From an uncultured Paracoccaceae bacterium (GTDB taxonomy: Bacteria; Pseudomonadota; Alphaproteobacteria; Rhodobacterales; Rhodobacteraceae): a stretch of 64,000 nt of DNA. The translations under genes were made by a program, and so were the position numbers. This document shows, in pieces, positions 8,951-19,031 of the stretch; positions within the stretch are counted from its first letter, which is position 1; every line of letters starts with the position of its first letter. A model generated the notes under the pieces. That model searched no databases, had not been told where the DNA came from, and saw nothing but the letters and a program-made list of their open reading frames with translations. Where the stretch lies: the NCBI GenBank assembly GCA_947492825.1, contig CANLNT010000001.1, forward strand, positions 620,001 through 684,000. The letters run 5' to 3'.

Positions 8951-10455
8951 CCCAGCGCAATATCCTGATCATCATGGTCGACCAGTTGAACGGCACGCTT
9001 TTTCCTGACGGCCCGGCAGACTGGCTCCATGCCCCTCACCTCAAGGCGCTTGCGGCGCGCTCTACCCGGTTTCAGAATGCCTATACCGCCTCGCCGCTTT
9101 GCGCACCGGGACGGGCGTCGTTCATGTCGGGCCAATTGCCCAGCCGCACCGGAGTCTACGACAATGCCGCCGAATTTGCCTCGTCCATCCCGACCTTCGC
9201 GCATCACCTGCGCCGCGCGGGCTATCAAACCTGCCTGTCGGGCAAGATGCACTTTGTCGGCCCCGACCAGCTGCACGGCTTCGAAGAACGCCTGACCACC
9301 GACATCTATCCGCCCGATTTCGGCTGGACGCCGGACTACCGTAAACCGGGCGAGCGGATCGACTGGTGGTATCACAACATGGGGTCGGTGACGGGGGCGG
9401 GCGTGGCCGAGATCACCAACCAGATGGAATATGATGATGAGGTCGCCCACCACGCGCGCGCCAAGCTCTATGACCTCTCGCGCGGCCATGACGCGCGACC
9501 CTGGTGCCTGACCGTCAGCTTCACCCACCCGCATGATCCTTACGTTGCGCGGAAAAAATACTGGGACCTCTACGCTGATTGCGACCACTTGCTGCCCGCT
9601 GTGGGCCCGATCCCCTATGCCGATCAGGATGCGCACTCCAAACGCATTCTGGATGCCAACGACCACGAAAACTTTGACATCACCGAAGATCAGGTCAAAC
9701 GCGCCCGCCGCGCCTATTTCGCAAATATCTCTTACCTCGACGACAAGGTGGGCGAGATCCTGCAAACCCTGTCAGATACGCGGCAAGAGGCGACGATCCT
9801 CTTTGTCTCTGACCACGGCGACATGCTGGGCGACCGTGGGCTTTGGTTCAAGATGTCCTTCTATGACGGCTCTGCACGTGTGCCGCTGATGATCTCTGAC
9901 CCCGACATGACGCCGGGCCTTGTCACCACACCGGTCAGCAATATCGACGTCTGCCCGACGCTCTGTGATCTGGCAGGTGTCGACATGTCCGAAGTTGCCC
10001 CCTGGACCGATGGGGAAAGCATCAAGCCCCTTGGGCAGGGCGGCACCCGGGATGCGCCGGTGGCGATGGAATACGCCGCCGAAGGGTCTTATGCGCCGCT
10101 GGTCTCGCTCCGCTATGGTAAGTGGAAATTCAACATGTGCAGCCTCGACCCCGATCAGCTGTTTGACATGGAAAACGATCCGCAAGAGCTGACAAACCTG
10201 GCCGAAGTTGATGCCCATCAGGGCACACGCACGCAACTGCGTGCCAAGGCCGAAAAACGCTGGGACCTCGCGCGCTTTGATGCAGATGTGCGCCACTCCC
10301 AAGCAGGGCGCTGGGTCGTCTACGGGGCGCTGCGCAACGGCAATTATTTCCCATGGGACTATCAGCCGCTGCAAAAAGCATCCGAACGCTACATGCGCAA
10401 CCACATGGACCTGAACGTGCTGGAAGAAAACCAGCGGTTCCCGCGGGGCGAATGA
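8947..10455 (+). CDS. betC: Choline-sulfatase BetC
   Basis: A 502-residue type I sulfatase that releases choline from choline-O-sulfate. The formylglycine signature is [11 protein letters not shown], about 45-55 residues from the start, to be matured by a formylglycine-generating enzyme. Further metal ligands are seen in IIMVDQLNG and [15 protein letters not shown]-terminal choline-sulfatase extension is present. The ATG at 8947 overlaps the betI stop. With BetB and BetA it completes conversion of choline sulfate to glycine betaine in the cytoplasm. Confidence 0.94.
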   Translation: MTQRNILIIMVDQLNGTLFPDGPADWLHAPHLKALAARSTRFQNAYTASPLCAPGRASFMSGQLPSRTGVYDNAAEFASSIPTFAHHLRRAGYQTCLSGKMHFVGPDQLHGFEERLTTDIYPPDFGWTPDYRKPGERIDWWYHNMGSVTGAGVAEITNQMEYDDEVAHHARAKLYDLSRGHDARPWCLTVSFTHPHDPYVARKKYWDLYADCDHLLPAVGPIPYADQDAHSKRILDANDHENFDITEDQVKRARRAYFANISYLDDKVGEILQTLSDTRQEATILFVSDHGDMLGDRGLWFKMSFYDGSARVPLMISDPDMTPGLVTTPVSNIDVCPTLCDLAGVDMSEVAPWTDGESIKPLGQGGTRDAPVAMEYAAEGSYAPLVSLRYGKWKFNMCSLDPDQLFDMENDPQELTNLAEVDAHQGTRTQLRAKAEKRWDLARFDADVRHSQAGRWVVYGALRNGNYFPWDYQPLQKASERYMRNHMDLNVLEENQRFPRGE

Positions 10456-10460
10456 CCCCT

Positions 10461-10491
10461 TTCTTTTGAATAAAAATATGCCCGCCGGAGG
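10461..10491 (-). repeat. TATTTTTGGCCAGAAGAAGG-like element, diverged copy
   Basis: Read on the minus strand this is CCTCCGGCGGG, then CATATTTTTATTC, then AAAAGAAAGG. It resembles the elements at 4511 and 18997. On the plus strand its CCGGAGGCG edge forms the likely Shine-Dalgarno of betB (GGAGG about 10 bases before the ATG at 10502), so the element appears to have been recruited as a ribosome site. Confidence 0.5.
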
Positions 10492-10501
10492 CGTCTGTCA
10501 G

Positions 10502-11956
10502 ATGCAAATACAACCCACCGCCAGCCATTTCATTGATGGCACATATGTCGAGGATACCGCAGGCGAGGTGATTGATGTCATCTACCCCTTCACCGGTGAG
10601 GTGGTCGCACGTGTTCACGCCGCCACGCCCGCGATCATCGACCGGGCACTTGCGGCCGCGGGCCGTGCGCAAAAGGAATGGGCCTCATGGACGGGCACCG
10701 AACGCGGCCGTGTGCTGCGCCGCGCCGCTGACATCATGCGCGACCGCAACCATGACCTGTCGGTGCTGGAAACTTATGACACCGGCAAACCTTATCAGGA
10801 AACCTCTGTGGCAGATGCCACCTCTGGGGCGGATGCACTGGAATATTTCGGCGGCCTCGCAGGCAGCCTGACCGGCGAACACATTCCGCTGGCAGGGGGG
10901 GATTTTGTCTATACCCGGCGCGAGCCCTTGGGCGTCTGCGTGGGCATCGGCGCGTGGAACTACCCCACGCAGATCGCCAGTTGGAAAGGCGCACCGGCAC
11001 TGGCCTGTGGCAATGCGATGGTCTTCAAGCCGTCTGAAACCACGCCGCTGTGCGCGCTGAAAGTGGCGGAAATCCTGGCAGAGGCGGGGGCCCCTGCCGG
11101 CACATATAATGTGGTGCAGGGCATGGGGGCCGTCGGGGCGGCGCTGATAAATGATTCGCGCGTGGCCAAGGTCTCGCTCACCGGGTCGGTGCCCACGGGG
11201 CAAAAGGTCTATAGCGCGGCCGCTTCCGGCGTACGCCACGTCACGATGGAACTGGGTGGCAAATCCCCCATCGTGATCTTTGACGATGCCGATCTGGAAA
11301 ACGCAGTCTCTGGCGCGATCCTGGGCAATTTTTATTCCACCGGGCAGGTCTGTTCCAACGGCACGCGGGTCTTTGTGCAGAAAGGCATCAAAGACGCCTT
11401 TCTGAGGCGGCTGACCGAACGTCTTGCGGGGGTCATCATGGGCGACCCACAGGACCCGGCCACAAACTTTGGCCCGATGGTCAGCGCGCAACAGCGCCAG
11501 ATCGTCATGGGCTTTGTCGAAAAAGGCGTCGCCGAAGGCGCCCGTCTGGTCACCGGCGGCAAATTGGTGGACGGTCCGGGCTTTTTCATTGAACCCACCG
11601 TCTTTGCCGATGTCACCGATGATATGATCATCGCCAAAGATGAGATTTTTGGCCCGGTCCTGTCGGTCCTCGACTTCGAAACCGAGGAAGAGGCGCTGGC
11701 CCGCGCCAATGACACGCCCTTTGGTCTCGCGGCTTCTGTCTTTACCCGCGATCTGACGCGCGCGCACCGCATGGCCGCCGGGTTCGAGGCGGGGACCTGT
11801 TACATCAATACGCACAACCTCGCCCCGGTCGAGGCACCCTTTGGCGGATCAAAGCTGTCGGGGGTGGGTCGCGAAAACTCCAAACTTGCGATCGACCACT
11901 ACAGCGAAATGAAGGGCGTCTATGTCGCCATGAACGATGTCGAGGCACCGTTTTGA
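10502..11956 (+). CDS. betB: Betaine-aldehyde dehydrogenase BetB
   Basis: A 484-residue NAD(P)+ aldehyde dehydrogenase, full family length. It oxidises betaine aldehyde to glycine betaine. The catalytic glutamate region is [10 protein letters not shown] and the catalytic cysteine is in [15 protein letters not shown]. The ATG at 10502 has GGAGG upstream; a TTG at 10466 would read through the intergenic repeat and is rejected. It is third in betICBA. Confidence 0.95.
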   Translation: MQIQPTASHFIDGTYVEDTAGEVIDVIYPFTGEVVARVHAATPAIIDRALAAAGRAQKEWASWTGTERGRVLRRAADIMRDRNHDLSVLETYDTGKPYQETSVADATSGADALEYFGGLAGSLTGEHIPLAGGDFVYTRREPLGVCVGIGAWNYPTQIASWKGAPALACGNAMVFKPSETTPLCALKVAEILAEAGAPAGTYNVVQGMGAVGAALINDSRVAKVSLTGSVPTGQKVYSAAASGVRHVTMELGGKSPIVIFDDADLENAVSGAILGNFYSTGQVCSNGTRVFVQKGIKDAFLRRLTERLAGVIMGDPQDPATNFGPMVSAQQRQIVMGFVEKGVAEGARLVTGGKLVDGPGFFIEPTVFADVTDDMIIAKDEIFGPVLSVLDFETEEEALARANDTPFGLAASVFTRDLTRAHRMAAGFEAGTCYINTHNLAPVEAPFGGSKLSGVGRENSKLAIDHYSEMKGVYVAMNDVEAPF

Positions 11957-11962
11957 CGGGGA

Positions 11963-12009
11963 CCAAAATTTTTCAAAAATTTTGGGGCCAAATTCTTGCA
12001 AGAATTTGG
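11963..12009. repeat. Two tandem perfect palindromes after betB
   Basis: CCAAAATTTTT-C-AAAAATTTTGG (11963-11985) is followed by the 22-base palindrome CCAAATTCTTG/CAAGAATTTGG (11988-12009). Both lie just after the betB stop, inside the bet operon. They would form strong RNA hairpins and may stabilise or partly terminate the betB message. The 234-base betB-betA gap has no gene. Confidence 0.6.
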
Positions 12010-12059
12010 GGGCCCAACGGCAATCATGTGCAGTGGGGCGGTGGTTTTGACTGTGCTGA

Positions 12060-12098
12060 GAGGTGCTTGAGGGATCAAAATGATCCTCAGGTCACCTC
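12060..12098. repeat. Imperfect hairpin in the betB-betA gap
   Basis: GAGGTG/CACCTC outer arms and TGAG..GATCA / TGATCCTCA inner arms enclose an AAA loop. It is the third structured element in the gap before betA (start 12191). Confidence 0.45.
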
Positions 12099-12190
12099 TT
12101 CAAGTATGGGGGGCGATTCCCCAAAGCCTCAAGGCAGACCCGCAAAGCGGGGGCCTGCGGCCGCCTTGACCCTTCGTGGAATCACCTGAC

Positions 12191-13849
12191 ATGCGTGCGG
12201 ATTACGTGATCATCGGGGCAGGCTCTGCGGGCTGTGCGATGGCGTATCGGCTGGCCGAGGCGGGCAAGGATGTTCTGATCATTGAACACGGCGGCTGGGA
12301 CGGTGGACCGTTCATCCAGATGCCTGCGGCGCTGTCCTATCCGATGAACATGAAGGCCTACGACTGGGGCCTGCAATCGGAACCTGAACCGCACCTTGGC
12401 GGACGCCGCCTTGTGGTGCCGCGCGGCAAGGTCATTGGCGGGTCCTCGTCGATCAACGGGATGATCTATGTGCGCGGCCACGCGCTTGACTATGACCACT
12501 GGGCTGACGTGGGGGCGGATGGCTGGGGTTATGCAGACGTCTTGCCCTACTTCAAACGCATGGAACACTGGCACGATGGTGGCCACGGCGGTGATCCGGT
12601 CTGGCGCGGCACCGATGGTCCGTTGCACATCAGCCGTGGCCCCCGGACCAACCCGCTGACCCGCGCCTTTGTGAAAGCGGGCGAGCAGGCGGGCTATCCG
12701 GTTACGCCAGACTACAACGGCCACCAGCAAGAAGGCTTTGGCCCCTACGACGCCACCATCTGGAAAGGCCGGCGCTGGTCGGCGGCCAATGCCTATCTGC
12801 GGCCTGCGTTGAAGCGTGCAAATTGCAACCTTGTGCGCGCGCTGGCGCAACGCGTGGTAATCGAAGATGGCCGCGCAACAGGCGTCGCGGTCCAACGCGG
12901 CGGCAAGACAGAGGTGATCCGCGCCAACACCGAGGTCATCATTGCCGCCTCGGCCATCAACTCGCCCAAGATCCTGATGCAGTCTGGCATCGGCCCCGCC
13001 GCCCATCTGGCCGCGCACAGCATCGACGTGGTCGCAGACCGCGCGGGCGTGGGCCAAAACCTGCAAGACCATCTGGAACTTTATATTCAGCAGGCCGCAG
13101 TCAAACCTGTCTCGCTTTTCAAGCACTGGAACCTGTTCGGCAAAGCGATGATCGGGGCACAGTGGCTGTTCACCAAAACCGGGCTTGGGGCCTCGAACCA
13201 GTTTGAAAGTGCGGGCTTCATTCGCTCGAACAAGGGCGTGCAATACCCTGATATTCAATACCATTTCCTGCCCATCGCCGTCCGCTATGATGGGCAGGTT
13301 GCCGCCGAAGGCCACGGCTATCAGGCCCATGTGGGCCCAATGCGATCAGTCTCGCGCGGGCAGGTGACCTTGCAATCAAACGATCCCAATGTCGCCCCGA
13401 AAATACAGTTCAATTACATGTCCGACCCCTCGGATTGGGAAGATTTCCGCCGCGCCATTCGCCTGACGCGCGAGATTTTCGCGCAACAGGCCTTTGCCCC
13501 CTTTCGCGGTCACGAAATTCAGCCCGGCGCGGCGGTGCAAAGCGATGCGGCGCTGGATGATTTCATCCGCGACCACGTGGAAAGCGCCTATCACCCCTGC
13601 GGCACCTGCAAGATGGGCCGTGCTGACGACCCAATGGCGGTCGTTGACCCGCAGGCCCGCGTGATCGGTGTTGACGGGCTGCGCGTGGCCGACAGTTCGA
13701 TCTTTCCGCGGATCACCAACGGCAACCTCAACGCGCCCTCGATCATGGTGGGCGAAAAAGCCGCCGATCACGTGTTGGGCCGCACCCCGCTGCCCCGCGC
13801 CAATGATCAGCCGTGGATTCATCCCAACTGGCAAACCAGCCAGCGTTAA
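12191..13849 (+). CDS. betA: Choline dehydrogenase BetA (GMC oxidoreductase)
   Basis: A 552-residue FAD enzyme that oxidises choline to betaine aldehyde at the membrane. The N-terminal dinucleotide fold is [15 protein letters not shown], followed by the GMC signature around [18 protein letters not shown] and the C-terminal active-site region HPCGTCKMG. The start at 12191 is preferred to an in-frame ATG at 12176, because it matches the usual MRADYVIIG beginning. It is last in betICBA. Confidence 0.95.
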   Translation: MRADYVIIGAGSAGCAMAYRLAEAGKDVLIIEHGGWDGGPFIQMPAALSYPMNMKAYDWGLQSEPEPHLGGRRLVVPRGKVIGGSSSINGMIYVRGHALDYDHWADVGADGWGYADVLPYFKRMEHWHDGGHGGDPVWRGTDGPLHISRGPRTNPLTRAFVKAGEQAGYPVTPDYNGHQQEGFGPYDATIWKGRRWSAANAYLRPALKRANCNLVRALAQRVVIEDGRATGVAVQRGGKTEVIRANTEVIIAASAINSPKILMQSGIGPAAHLAAHSIDVVADRAGVGQNLQDHLELYIQQAAVKPVSLFKHWNLFGKAMIGAQWLFTKTGLGASNQFESAGFIRSNKGVQYPDIQYHFLPIAVRYDGQVAAEGHGYQAHVGPMRSVSRGQVTLQSNDPNVAPKIQFNYMSDPSDWEDFRRAIRLTREIFAQQAFAPFRGHEIQPGAAVQSDAALDDFIRDHVESAYHPCGTCKMGRADDPMAVVDPQARVIGVDGLRVADSSIFPRITNGNLNAPSIMVGEKAADHVLGRTPLPRANDQPWIHPNWQTSQR

Positions 13850-13912
13850 CCACTCTTGGTGTTTCCTTCTGCGCGCCTTGTGACGGCCACAGGGCGCCCA
13901 CACCTTAACGCC

Positions 13913-14554
13913 ATGTTGCGTGCGTTCATGGTTTCTTTACTTTTGACGACCGGCCCTGCAGGGGCTGAGGTGATCTCGGGCGTGGCGACCGTAGTCGACG
14001 GTGACACGCTACGCGTGGCCGGACAATCGGTGCGTATCCACGGGATCGACACGCCCGAACGGGATCAGACCTGCCGCACCGAACATGGCGTGATATATGG
14101 CTGTGGGGTGGTTGCGACGGCCGCCATGATACAGCTGATCGGCCAGCATCCGGTAACCTGCAATGGTCAGGATCGTGATAAATATCAACGAGTTGTGGCG
14201 AAATGTGTGGCCGGGGACCGCGATCTGGGGGCGGCCCTTGTGGCACGCGGCTATGCCACGGCCTACCAGCGCTACAGCCTTGACTATGTGCCTCAGGAAC
14301 AGGCCGCGCGTGCAGCGCGTCTTGGGTTCTGGTCCGGGGCCATGCAGCGTCCCGCCGTTTTTCGTGCCCGCGATGCCGATCCGGCACCGGGGGATTGCAC
14401 GCTGAAGGGCAACATCAGCGCCAATGGCCGCATCGTGCACAGCCCCGGTGATGACAGCTATGCCCGTACCAAGATCAACGCCGCCCGTGGCGAACGCTGG
14501 TTCTGTTCCCTGGCCGAGGCGCGCGCCGCAGGCTGGCGTGCCGCGCGGCGTTAA
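13913..14554 (+). CDS. Secreted thermonuclease-family (SNase-like) protein
   Basis: A 213-residue protein with a signal peptide (MLRAFMVSLLLTTGPAGA). The SNase OB-fold carries catalytic-type residues: VVDGDTLRV, then RIHGIDTPERD (Arg, Asp, Glu) and DKYQRVVAKC (second Arg). About 75 residues follow the nuclease domain, including DDSYARTKINAARGERWFCS, an excalibur-like tail seen in related proteins. Probably a periplasmic or secreted nuclease. Its stop shares the four bases TTAA with the convergent pccR stop. Confidence 0.85.
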   Translation: MLRAFMVSLLLTTGPAGAEVISGVATVVDGDTLRVAGQSVRIHGIDTPERDQTCRTEHGVIYGCGVVATAAMIQLIGQHPVTCNGQDRDKYQRVVAKCVAGDRDLGAALVARGYATAYQRYSLDYVPQEQAARAARLGFWSGAMQRPAVFRARDADPAPGDCTLKGNISANGRIVHSPGDDSYARTKINAARGERWFCSLAEARAAGWRAARR

Positions 14555-15951
14555 TCCACCTGATAGGGCAACACATCCCGCACATTGGGATCGACCCGCA
14601 ACTGCCGTTCCAGCGGCGGGACAGAGCGTTGATGGCAATTCCGCCGCTCGCAGATGCGACAGGAAATCCCAATCGGTTCAAAGGCGTCTGCGTTATCGGT
14701 CAGCATGTGATCTGCATAGATCAGGGCAGGGGCGTGCTTGACTTCGCAGCCCAGCCCGATGGCATAGCGCCGGGTCGGCGCACCAAATCCACCGCCCGGT
14801 TTGCTGACGTCGCGCGCGAGACAAAAGTACCTGACCCCGTCGGGTGTTTCCGCCAACTGCCGCAGGAATTGGCGCGGCGTCTCAAACGCGGCATGGACGT
14901 TCCACAAAGGGCATGCGCCACCATAACGCGCAAACTGCAGGGTCGTGGCCGAATGGCGCTTGGTGATCGTGCCCGCCTGATCGACCCGCACGAAAAAGAA
15001 CGGGATGCCCTTGGCCCCCGGTCGTTGCAAAGTCGACAGCCGGTGCGCGATTTGCTCGACCGAGGCCCCGAACAGGGTCGCCAAACGCTCCAGATCGTGG
15101 CGCGTGTCTTGTGCGGCGGCCAGAAACGCGCCGTAAGGCAGCAAAGAGGCCCCTGCAAAGTAGTTCGCTAACCCCACCTTGGCGATGCCCCGCGCCTCGG
15201 ACGATGCAAATCGGGCGAAATCCAGCGTCGCATCCAGCAGCGGTTCATGCTGGGTCAACGCAAGCTGCATCAGGATCTGAAAGCTTTGCGTGGCGGGCTC
15301 TGCATGACGGCTGAGCGTCAGGGTCCGGGTTTTGGGATCAAACCGCCGGATCGCCGCGTCATCGGTGAACCGCGTGGCGATGCCCGCGCGTTCAAGGGCT
15401 GCAATTGCTGTCTGCGCCACGGACTGATCGGCGCTGACGCTGGCAGCAAACCGTTCGGCGGCGCGGTCAACGCTGTCGATGTAGTTGTCGCAATAGTGAA
15501 AGAAGTCGCGCACCTCTTCCCACGGGCTGGGCTGCAGGCGGGCATCTTCGCGCCCCAGCGCTTCGTCCAGTGACGCAAGGCGTTCATGCGTTTGCCGATA
15601 GGCCGTATGCAGGTCCAGAAAGGCGCGGGTCAGGCCGGGGGCATTTGTCGCCGCAAGTCGCAAATCTGCAAGGGCAGGGGCAGGGCCGGTGAACACCGGA
15701 TCGGCCAGTGCCTCGCGCATATCGCCCACCAGCCGCGCCTCGTCGCCAGCTTGCAACTCTGTCACGTCGATCCCGAATTCCTGCGCCAGCCCCAGCAGCA
15801 CTACGGTGCTGACGGGCCGGTTGTTGTTTTCCATTTGGTTGAGGTAGGGCAGCGAGACACCAAGCCGCGCGGCAAAATCTTTTTGCGTCAGCCCTTGCCG
15901 CCCACGCAGTTCGCGCAGTTTGGCCCCGGCATAAAGTTTCTGTGTCGCCAT
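14551..15951 (-). CDS. pccR: Short-chain acyl-CoA regulator PccR (ScfR family)
   Basis: A 466-residue regulator with an N-terminal Xre helix-turn-helix (about residues 9-62, LRELRGRQGLTQKDFAARLG), a long central ScfR/DUF2083 region and a C-terminal cysteine cluster CRICERRNCHQR. In Rhodobacter sphaeroides the homologue PccR controls propionyl-CoA assimilation and binds TTTGCAAA-type sites. Here it lies close to pccB, and TTTGC boxes occur 22-50 bases before its own start, suggesting autoregulation. RamB of actinobacteria is a distant relative with a similar site. Confidence 0.88.
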   Translation of the reverse strand: MATQKLYAGAKLRELRGRQGLTQKDFAARLGVSLPYLNQMENNNRPVSTVVLLGLAQEFGIDVTELQAGDEARLVGDMREALADPVFTGPAPALADLRLAATNAPGLTRAFLDLHTAYRQTHERLASLDEALGREDARLQPSPWEEVRDFFHYCDNYIDSVDRAAERFAASVSADQSVAQTAIAALERAGIATRFTDDAAIRRFDPKTRTLTLSRHAEPATQSFQILMQLALTQHEPLLDATLDFARFASSEARGIAKVGLANYFAGASLLPYGAFLAAAQDTRHDLERLATLFGASVEQIAHRLSTLQRPGAKGIPFFFVRVDQAGTITKRHSATTLQFARYGGACPLWNVHAAFETPRQFLRQLAETPDGVRYFCLARDVSKPGGGFGAPTRRYAIGLGCEVKHAPALIYADHMLTDNADAFEPIGISCRICERRNCHQRSVPPLERQLRVDPNVRDVLPYQVD

Positions 15952-15972
15952 GATCGCCCCTGACCGTCTGCC

Positions 15973-16001
15973 TTTGCAAACTGCCTTTGCGGCTTTGCGA
16001 A
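15973..16001. promoter_or_regulatory. TTTGCAAA-type PccR boxes upstream of pccR
   Basis: TTTGCAAA (15973), TTTGCGGC (15986) and TTTGCGAA (15994) fill the 51-base gap between the MFS gene and pccR. The last two abut at an 8-base period. They match the motif reported for PccR/ScfR proteins, so autoregulation is likely. Confidence 0.7.
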
Positions 16002-16002
16002 A

Positions 16003-17220
16003 TCAAGCGGTGGCGACCTGACGCCCCCGGAAGATGACAAAGATCACAGCCAGCAGCGACAGGACTGCACAGGCAAACATCAGAACCTGCAAGGGAATAG
16101 CAGAGCTTTGCCCTTCCAGCACCACGCCTGCCAGTTGCGACAGCGCGGCCCCCCCGCCGATCATCAGCGCGCCCGACAGGCCAGAGGCGGTGCCAGCAAG
16201 TCGGGGACGCACAGACATTGACCCGGCCATCGCACCCGGCAGCAGCATGCCGTTGCCCATCCCGAAGATTGTGCAGAAGCCGAAGAACAGCCAGGCGCTC
16301 TCGCTTCCGGCCAGTGCAAGCAGCAGTGACACGCCAAGGCCCGCCAGTGTGATCAGGGTCCCGATCATCGCCATGGTGTTGACTCCGACGCGCACCGTAA
16401 AGCGCCCTGACAGGTAATTCCCAAAGGCATAGCCCGCCGCTGGCGCCCCCAGCGCGATCCCGGTCCACAAAGGTGAAAGACCATATAACCCGTTGGCTAC
16501 AAACGGCGCGCCGCCCAGATAGGCGAAAAACGCCCCAGACCCAAAGGCCGCGGCCAGCGAATAGCCCCAGAACCGGGGCGAGGTCAGCAGCACCGGATAG
16601 GCTGCCACTTGCTCGCGAAAGCCCATGCCGCCCTCGCTGAGTGTTTCGCCCTGGTCAAAGTAGCACAGCGCCAGCACGCCCGTGCCTGCAACGGCAAGGA
16701 ACACAAGGGTCGACCGCCAGCCAAACGCCTCGTCCAGCGCGCCGCCGACCATTGGGCCCAGCATCGGCACCAGCGCCATGCCCATCGTCACGTATCCGAT
16801 CATCGACGCGGCCTGATCCTGCGGCACGATATCGCGCACAATCGCGCGGCTGAGCACAATGCCCGTCGCAACTGCGGCTTGCAGAATGCGGAACACCAGA
16901 AAGGTCCCGATTGTCGGGGCCAGCGCCGCCCCGGCCGAGGCCAGCACAAAGATCACAAGCGCGGCCAGCACGACCGCGCGCCGCCCAAACCGATCTGACA
17001 GTGGGCCAATGGCGATCTGCAAGACCGCTGTGGCCGCCAGATACCCCGAGACCGCAAACTGGATCGTCGCGTAATCCGTGCCAAAATCCTGCGCCATGAT
17101 GTTCAGCGATGGCAAAAAGATCGACATGTTCAGCGCGGAAATGCCTGCCAGCAGGATCAGTGTCGCGATATGTGGGGGCGTCGTGCGATCAAGGAATCGC
17201 ACTGTGGGCAAACTGGACAT
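16003..17220 (-). CDS. Bcr/CflA-type multidrug MFS transporter
   Basis: A 405-residue protein with about twelve membrane spans, of the DHA1 drug-efflux group. The MFS motif is GPLSDRFGRRAVVL after span 2, and RAIVRDIVPQDQAASMIGY is typical of Bcr/CflA proteins. Start: the ATG at 17220 places the first span normally, although no strong ribosome site is seen; a GTG slightly upstream is possible. The gene points away from pccB and shares its regulatory gap, so it may be a PccR target. Substrate unknown. Confidence 0.85.
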   Translation of the reverse strand: MSSLPTVRFLDRTTPPHIATLILLAGISALNMSIFLPSLNIMAQDFGTDYATIQFAVSGYLAATAVLQIAIGPLSDRFGRRAVVLAALVIFVLASAGAALAPTIGTFLVFRILQAAVATGIVLSRAIVRDIVPQDQAASMIGYVTMGMALVPMLGPMVGGALDEAFGWRSTLVFLAVAGTGVLALCYFDQGETLSEGGMGFREQVAAYPVLLTSPRFWGYSLAAAFGSGAFFAYLGGAPFVANGLYGLSPLWTGIALGAPAAGYAFGNYLSGRFTVRVGVNTMAMIGTLITLAGLGVSLLLALAGSESAWLFFGFCTIFGMGNGMLLPGAMAGSMSVRPRLAGTASGLSGALMIGGGAALSQLAGVVLEGQSSAIPLQVLMFACAVLSLLAVIFVIFRGRQVATA

Positions 17221-17296
17221 GAAGCAGAGGTAGTCCCGGAACCCGTCAGCGTCCACCCGCCGTTTGTGACGGGTGTCCTGTGCGAAATTGCATATA

Positions 17297-17352
17297 TTTG
17301 CAGGTTTGCAATTTCTGGCGCGACATGTGCCATAACTTTGCAAATTTGCGCT
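17297..17352. promoter_or_regulatory. Paired TTTGCAAA-type PccR boxes upstream of pccB
   Basis: Two direct-repeat pairs: TTTGCAGG.TTTGCAAT (17297-17312) and TTTGCAAA.TTTGCGCT (17337-17352), each at an exact 8-base period. The second pair ends 55 bases before the pccB ATG. They fit the PccR motif known from R. sphaeroides and also resemble the RamB site AACTTTGCAAA. They lie between divergent MFS and pccB genes. Confidence 0.75.
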
Positions 17353-17407
17353 TCATCTTGGCGGCAGCCCGCCTATGATGCCCGCACAAGTGGGGAAGGA
17401 TCAAAAG

Positions 17408-18934
17408 ATGCAAGATATCCTGCAAGAACTGCAAGATCGCCGCGATGTGGCACATGCCGGTGGCGGCCAGCGCCGGATTGACGCGCAGCATGGCAAGGGC
17501 AAGCTGACAGCGCGGGAACGGATCTCGCTCTTGCTGGACGAAGGCAGCTTTGAAGAGTTTGACACCTTTGTCGCCCACCGTTGCACCGACTTCGGGATGC
17601 AGGACCAGCGCCCGCCGGGTGACGGGGTCGTGACCGGCTGGGGCACGATCAATGGTCGCATGGTCTATGTCTTTTCGCAGGACTTCACCGTCTTTGGTGG
17701 CTCTTTGTCGGAAACTCACGCCCAAAAAATCTGCAAGATCATGGATATGGCGATGCAGAACGGCGCGCCGGTCATCGGGTTGAACGACAGCGGCGGCGCG
17801 CGCATTCAGGAAGGTGTCGCCAGCCTTGCAGGCTATGCCGAGGTGTTCCAGCGCAACATCATGGCCTCTGGCGTGGTGCCGCAGATTTCCGTGATCATGG
17901 GGCCTTGTGCCGGTGGTGCTGTCTATAGCCCCGCCATGACGGACTTTATCTTCATGGTCAAAGACAGCTCTTACATGTTTGTGACCGGCCCCGATGTGGT
18001 GAAAACCGTCACCAACGAAGTGGTGACAGCCGAAGAACTGGGCGGGGCCAGCACCCACACCAAGAAATCCTCGGTCGCGGATGGCGCGTTTGAAAACGAT
18101 GTGGAGGCTTTGGCCGAGGTGCGCCGTCTTGTTGATCTTCTGCCGCTTAATAACCGCAGCAAGCCACCTGTGCGCCCGTTCTTTGATGATCCGGGCCGGA
18201 TCGAGGACAGCCTTGATACGCTGATCCCTGACAACGCCAACACCCCCTATGACATGAAGGAATTGATCCTCAAGCTGGGGGATGAGGGCGATTTTTACGA
18301 AATTCAGGAAGACTACGCCAAGAACATCATCACTGGGTTTATCCGGCTGGAAGGGTCCACCGTTGGTGTGGTCGCCAATCAGCCGATGGTGTTGGCGGGC
18401 TGTCTTGATATCGACAGCAGCCGCAAGGCCGCGCGTTTTGTGCGGTTCTGCGATGCCTTTGAAATCCCGATCCTGACGCTGGTCGATGTGCCCGGTTTCC
18501 TGCCGGGGACGTCGCAGGAATATGGCGGCGTGATCAAGCACGGTGCCAAGCTGCTGTTCGCCTATGGCGAGGCGACAGTGCCGAAGGTCACGGTCATCAC
18601 CCGCAAGGCCTATGGCGGGGCTTATGACGTCATGGCCTCCAAGCATTTGCGGGGCGATTTCAACTATGCCTGGCCCACCGCAGAGATTGCGGTGATGGGG
18701 GCCAAGGGGGCAACAGAGATCATCCACCGCGGCAAGTCACCCGATGAGATTGCGGCGCTGACGCAAGAATACGAAGACCGCTTTGCCAATCCCTTTGTGG
18801 CTGCCGAAAAAGGGTTCATCGACGAAGTGATCATGCCCCATTCCACCCGCAAGCGGGTCTGCCGGGCGTTTGCGTCATTGCGCGGCAAGTCGCTGCAGAA
18901 CCCGTGGAAAAAGCATGACAATATTCCACTCTAG
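17408..18934 (+). CDS. pccB: Propionyl-CoA carboxylase beta subunit
   Basis: A 508-residue carboxyltransferase of usual PccB length. With biotinylated PccA it converts propionyl-CoA to methylmalonyl-CoA. Family sequences are visible: [21 protein letters not shown] at the start, [12 protein letters not shown], and [21 protein letters not shown]. The ATG at 17408 has an AAGGA site upstream; an in-frame ATG at 17375 lacks one. Expression is probably controlled by PccR boxes directly upstream. pccA follows about 2.5 kb later, separated by small genes. Confidence 0.95.
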   Translation: MQDILQELQDRRDVAHAGGGQRRIDAQHGKGKLTARERISLLLDEGSFEEFDTFVAHRCTDFGMQDQRPPGDGVVTGWGTINGRMVYVFSQDFTVFGGSLSETHAQKICKIMDMAMQNGAPVIGLNDSGGARIQEGVASLAGYAEVFQRNIMASGVVPQISVIMGPCAGGAVYSPAMTDFIFMVKDSSYMFVTGPDVVKTVTNEVVTAEELGGASTHTKKSSVADGAFENDVEALAEVRRLVDLLPLNNRSKPPVRPFFDDPGRIEDSLDTLIPDNANTPYDMKELILKLGDEGDFYEIQEDYAKNIITGFIRLEGSTVGVVANQPMVLAGCLDIDSSRKAARFVRFCDAFEIPILTLVDVPGFLPGTSQEYGGVIKHGAKLLFAYGEATVPKVTVITRKAYGGAYDVMASKHLRGDFNYAWPTAEIAVMGAKGATEIIHRGKSPDEIAALTQEYEDRFANPFVAAEKGFIDEVIMPHSTRKRVCRAFASLRGKSLQNPWKKHDNIPL

Positions 18935-18938
18935 GGAG

Positions 18939-18989
18939 GCATTTTTTTCAAAAAAATGCGGGGGGCCAGCCCCCCGTCCGCAAGCGGAC
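18939..18989 (+). terminator. Three tandem hairpins after pccB
   Basis: Five bases after the pccB stop come three palindromes in a row: GCATTTTTTT-C-AAAAAAATGC (18939-18959), GGGGGGC/GCCCCCC (18960-18975) and GTCCGC-AA-GCGGAC (18976-18989). They likely form a transcript end or message-protecting structure. None is followed by a clean T-run. Confidence 0.5.
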
Positions 18990-18996
18990 TCCCCCC

Positions 18997-19020
18997 GGGA
19001 TTATTTTGGCCAGAAGAAGG
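18997..19020 (+). repeat. TATTTTTGGCCAGAAGAAGG intergenic element, copy 2
   Basis: GGGATTATTTTGGCCAGAAG then AAGG, nearly the same as 4511-4535. Its AGAAGAAGG end is about 11 bases before a GTG that may start the next gene, so it could supply that gene's ribosome site. Confidence 0.55.
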
Positions 19021-19031
19021 TATGGGCGCTT

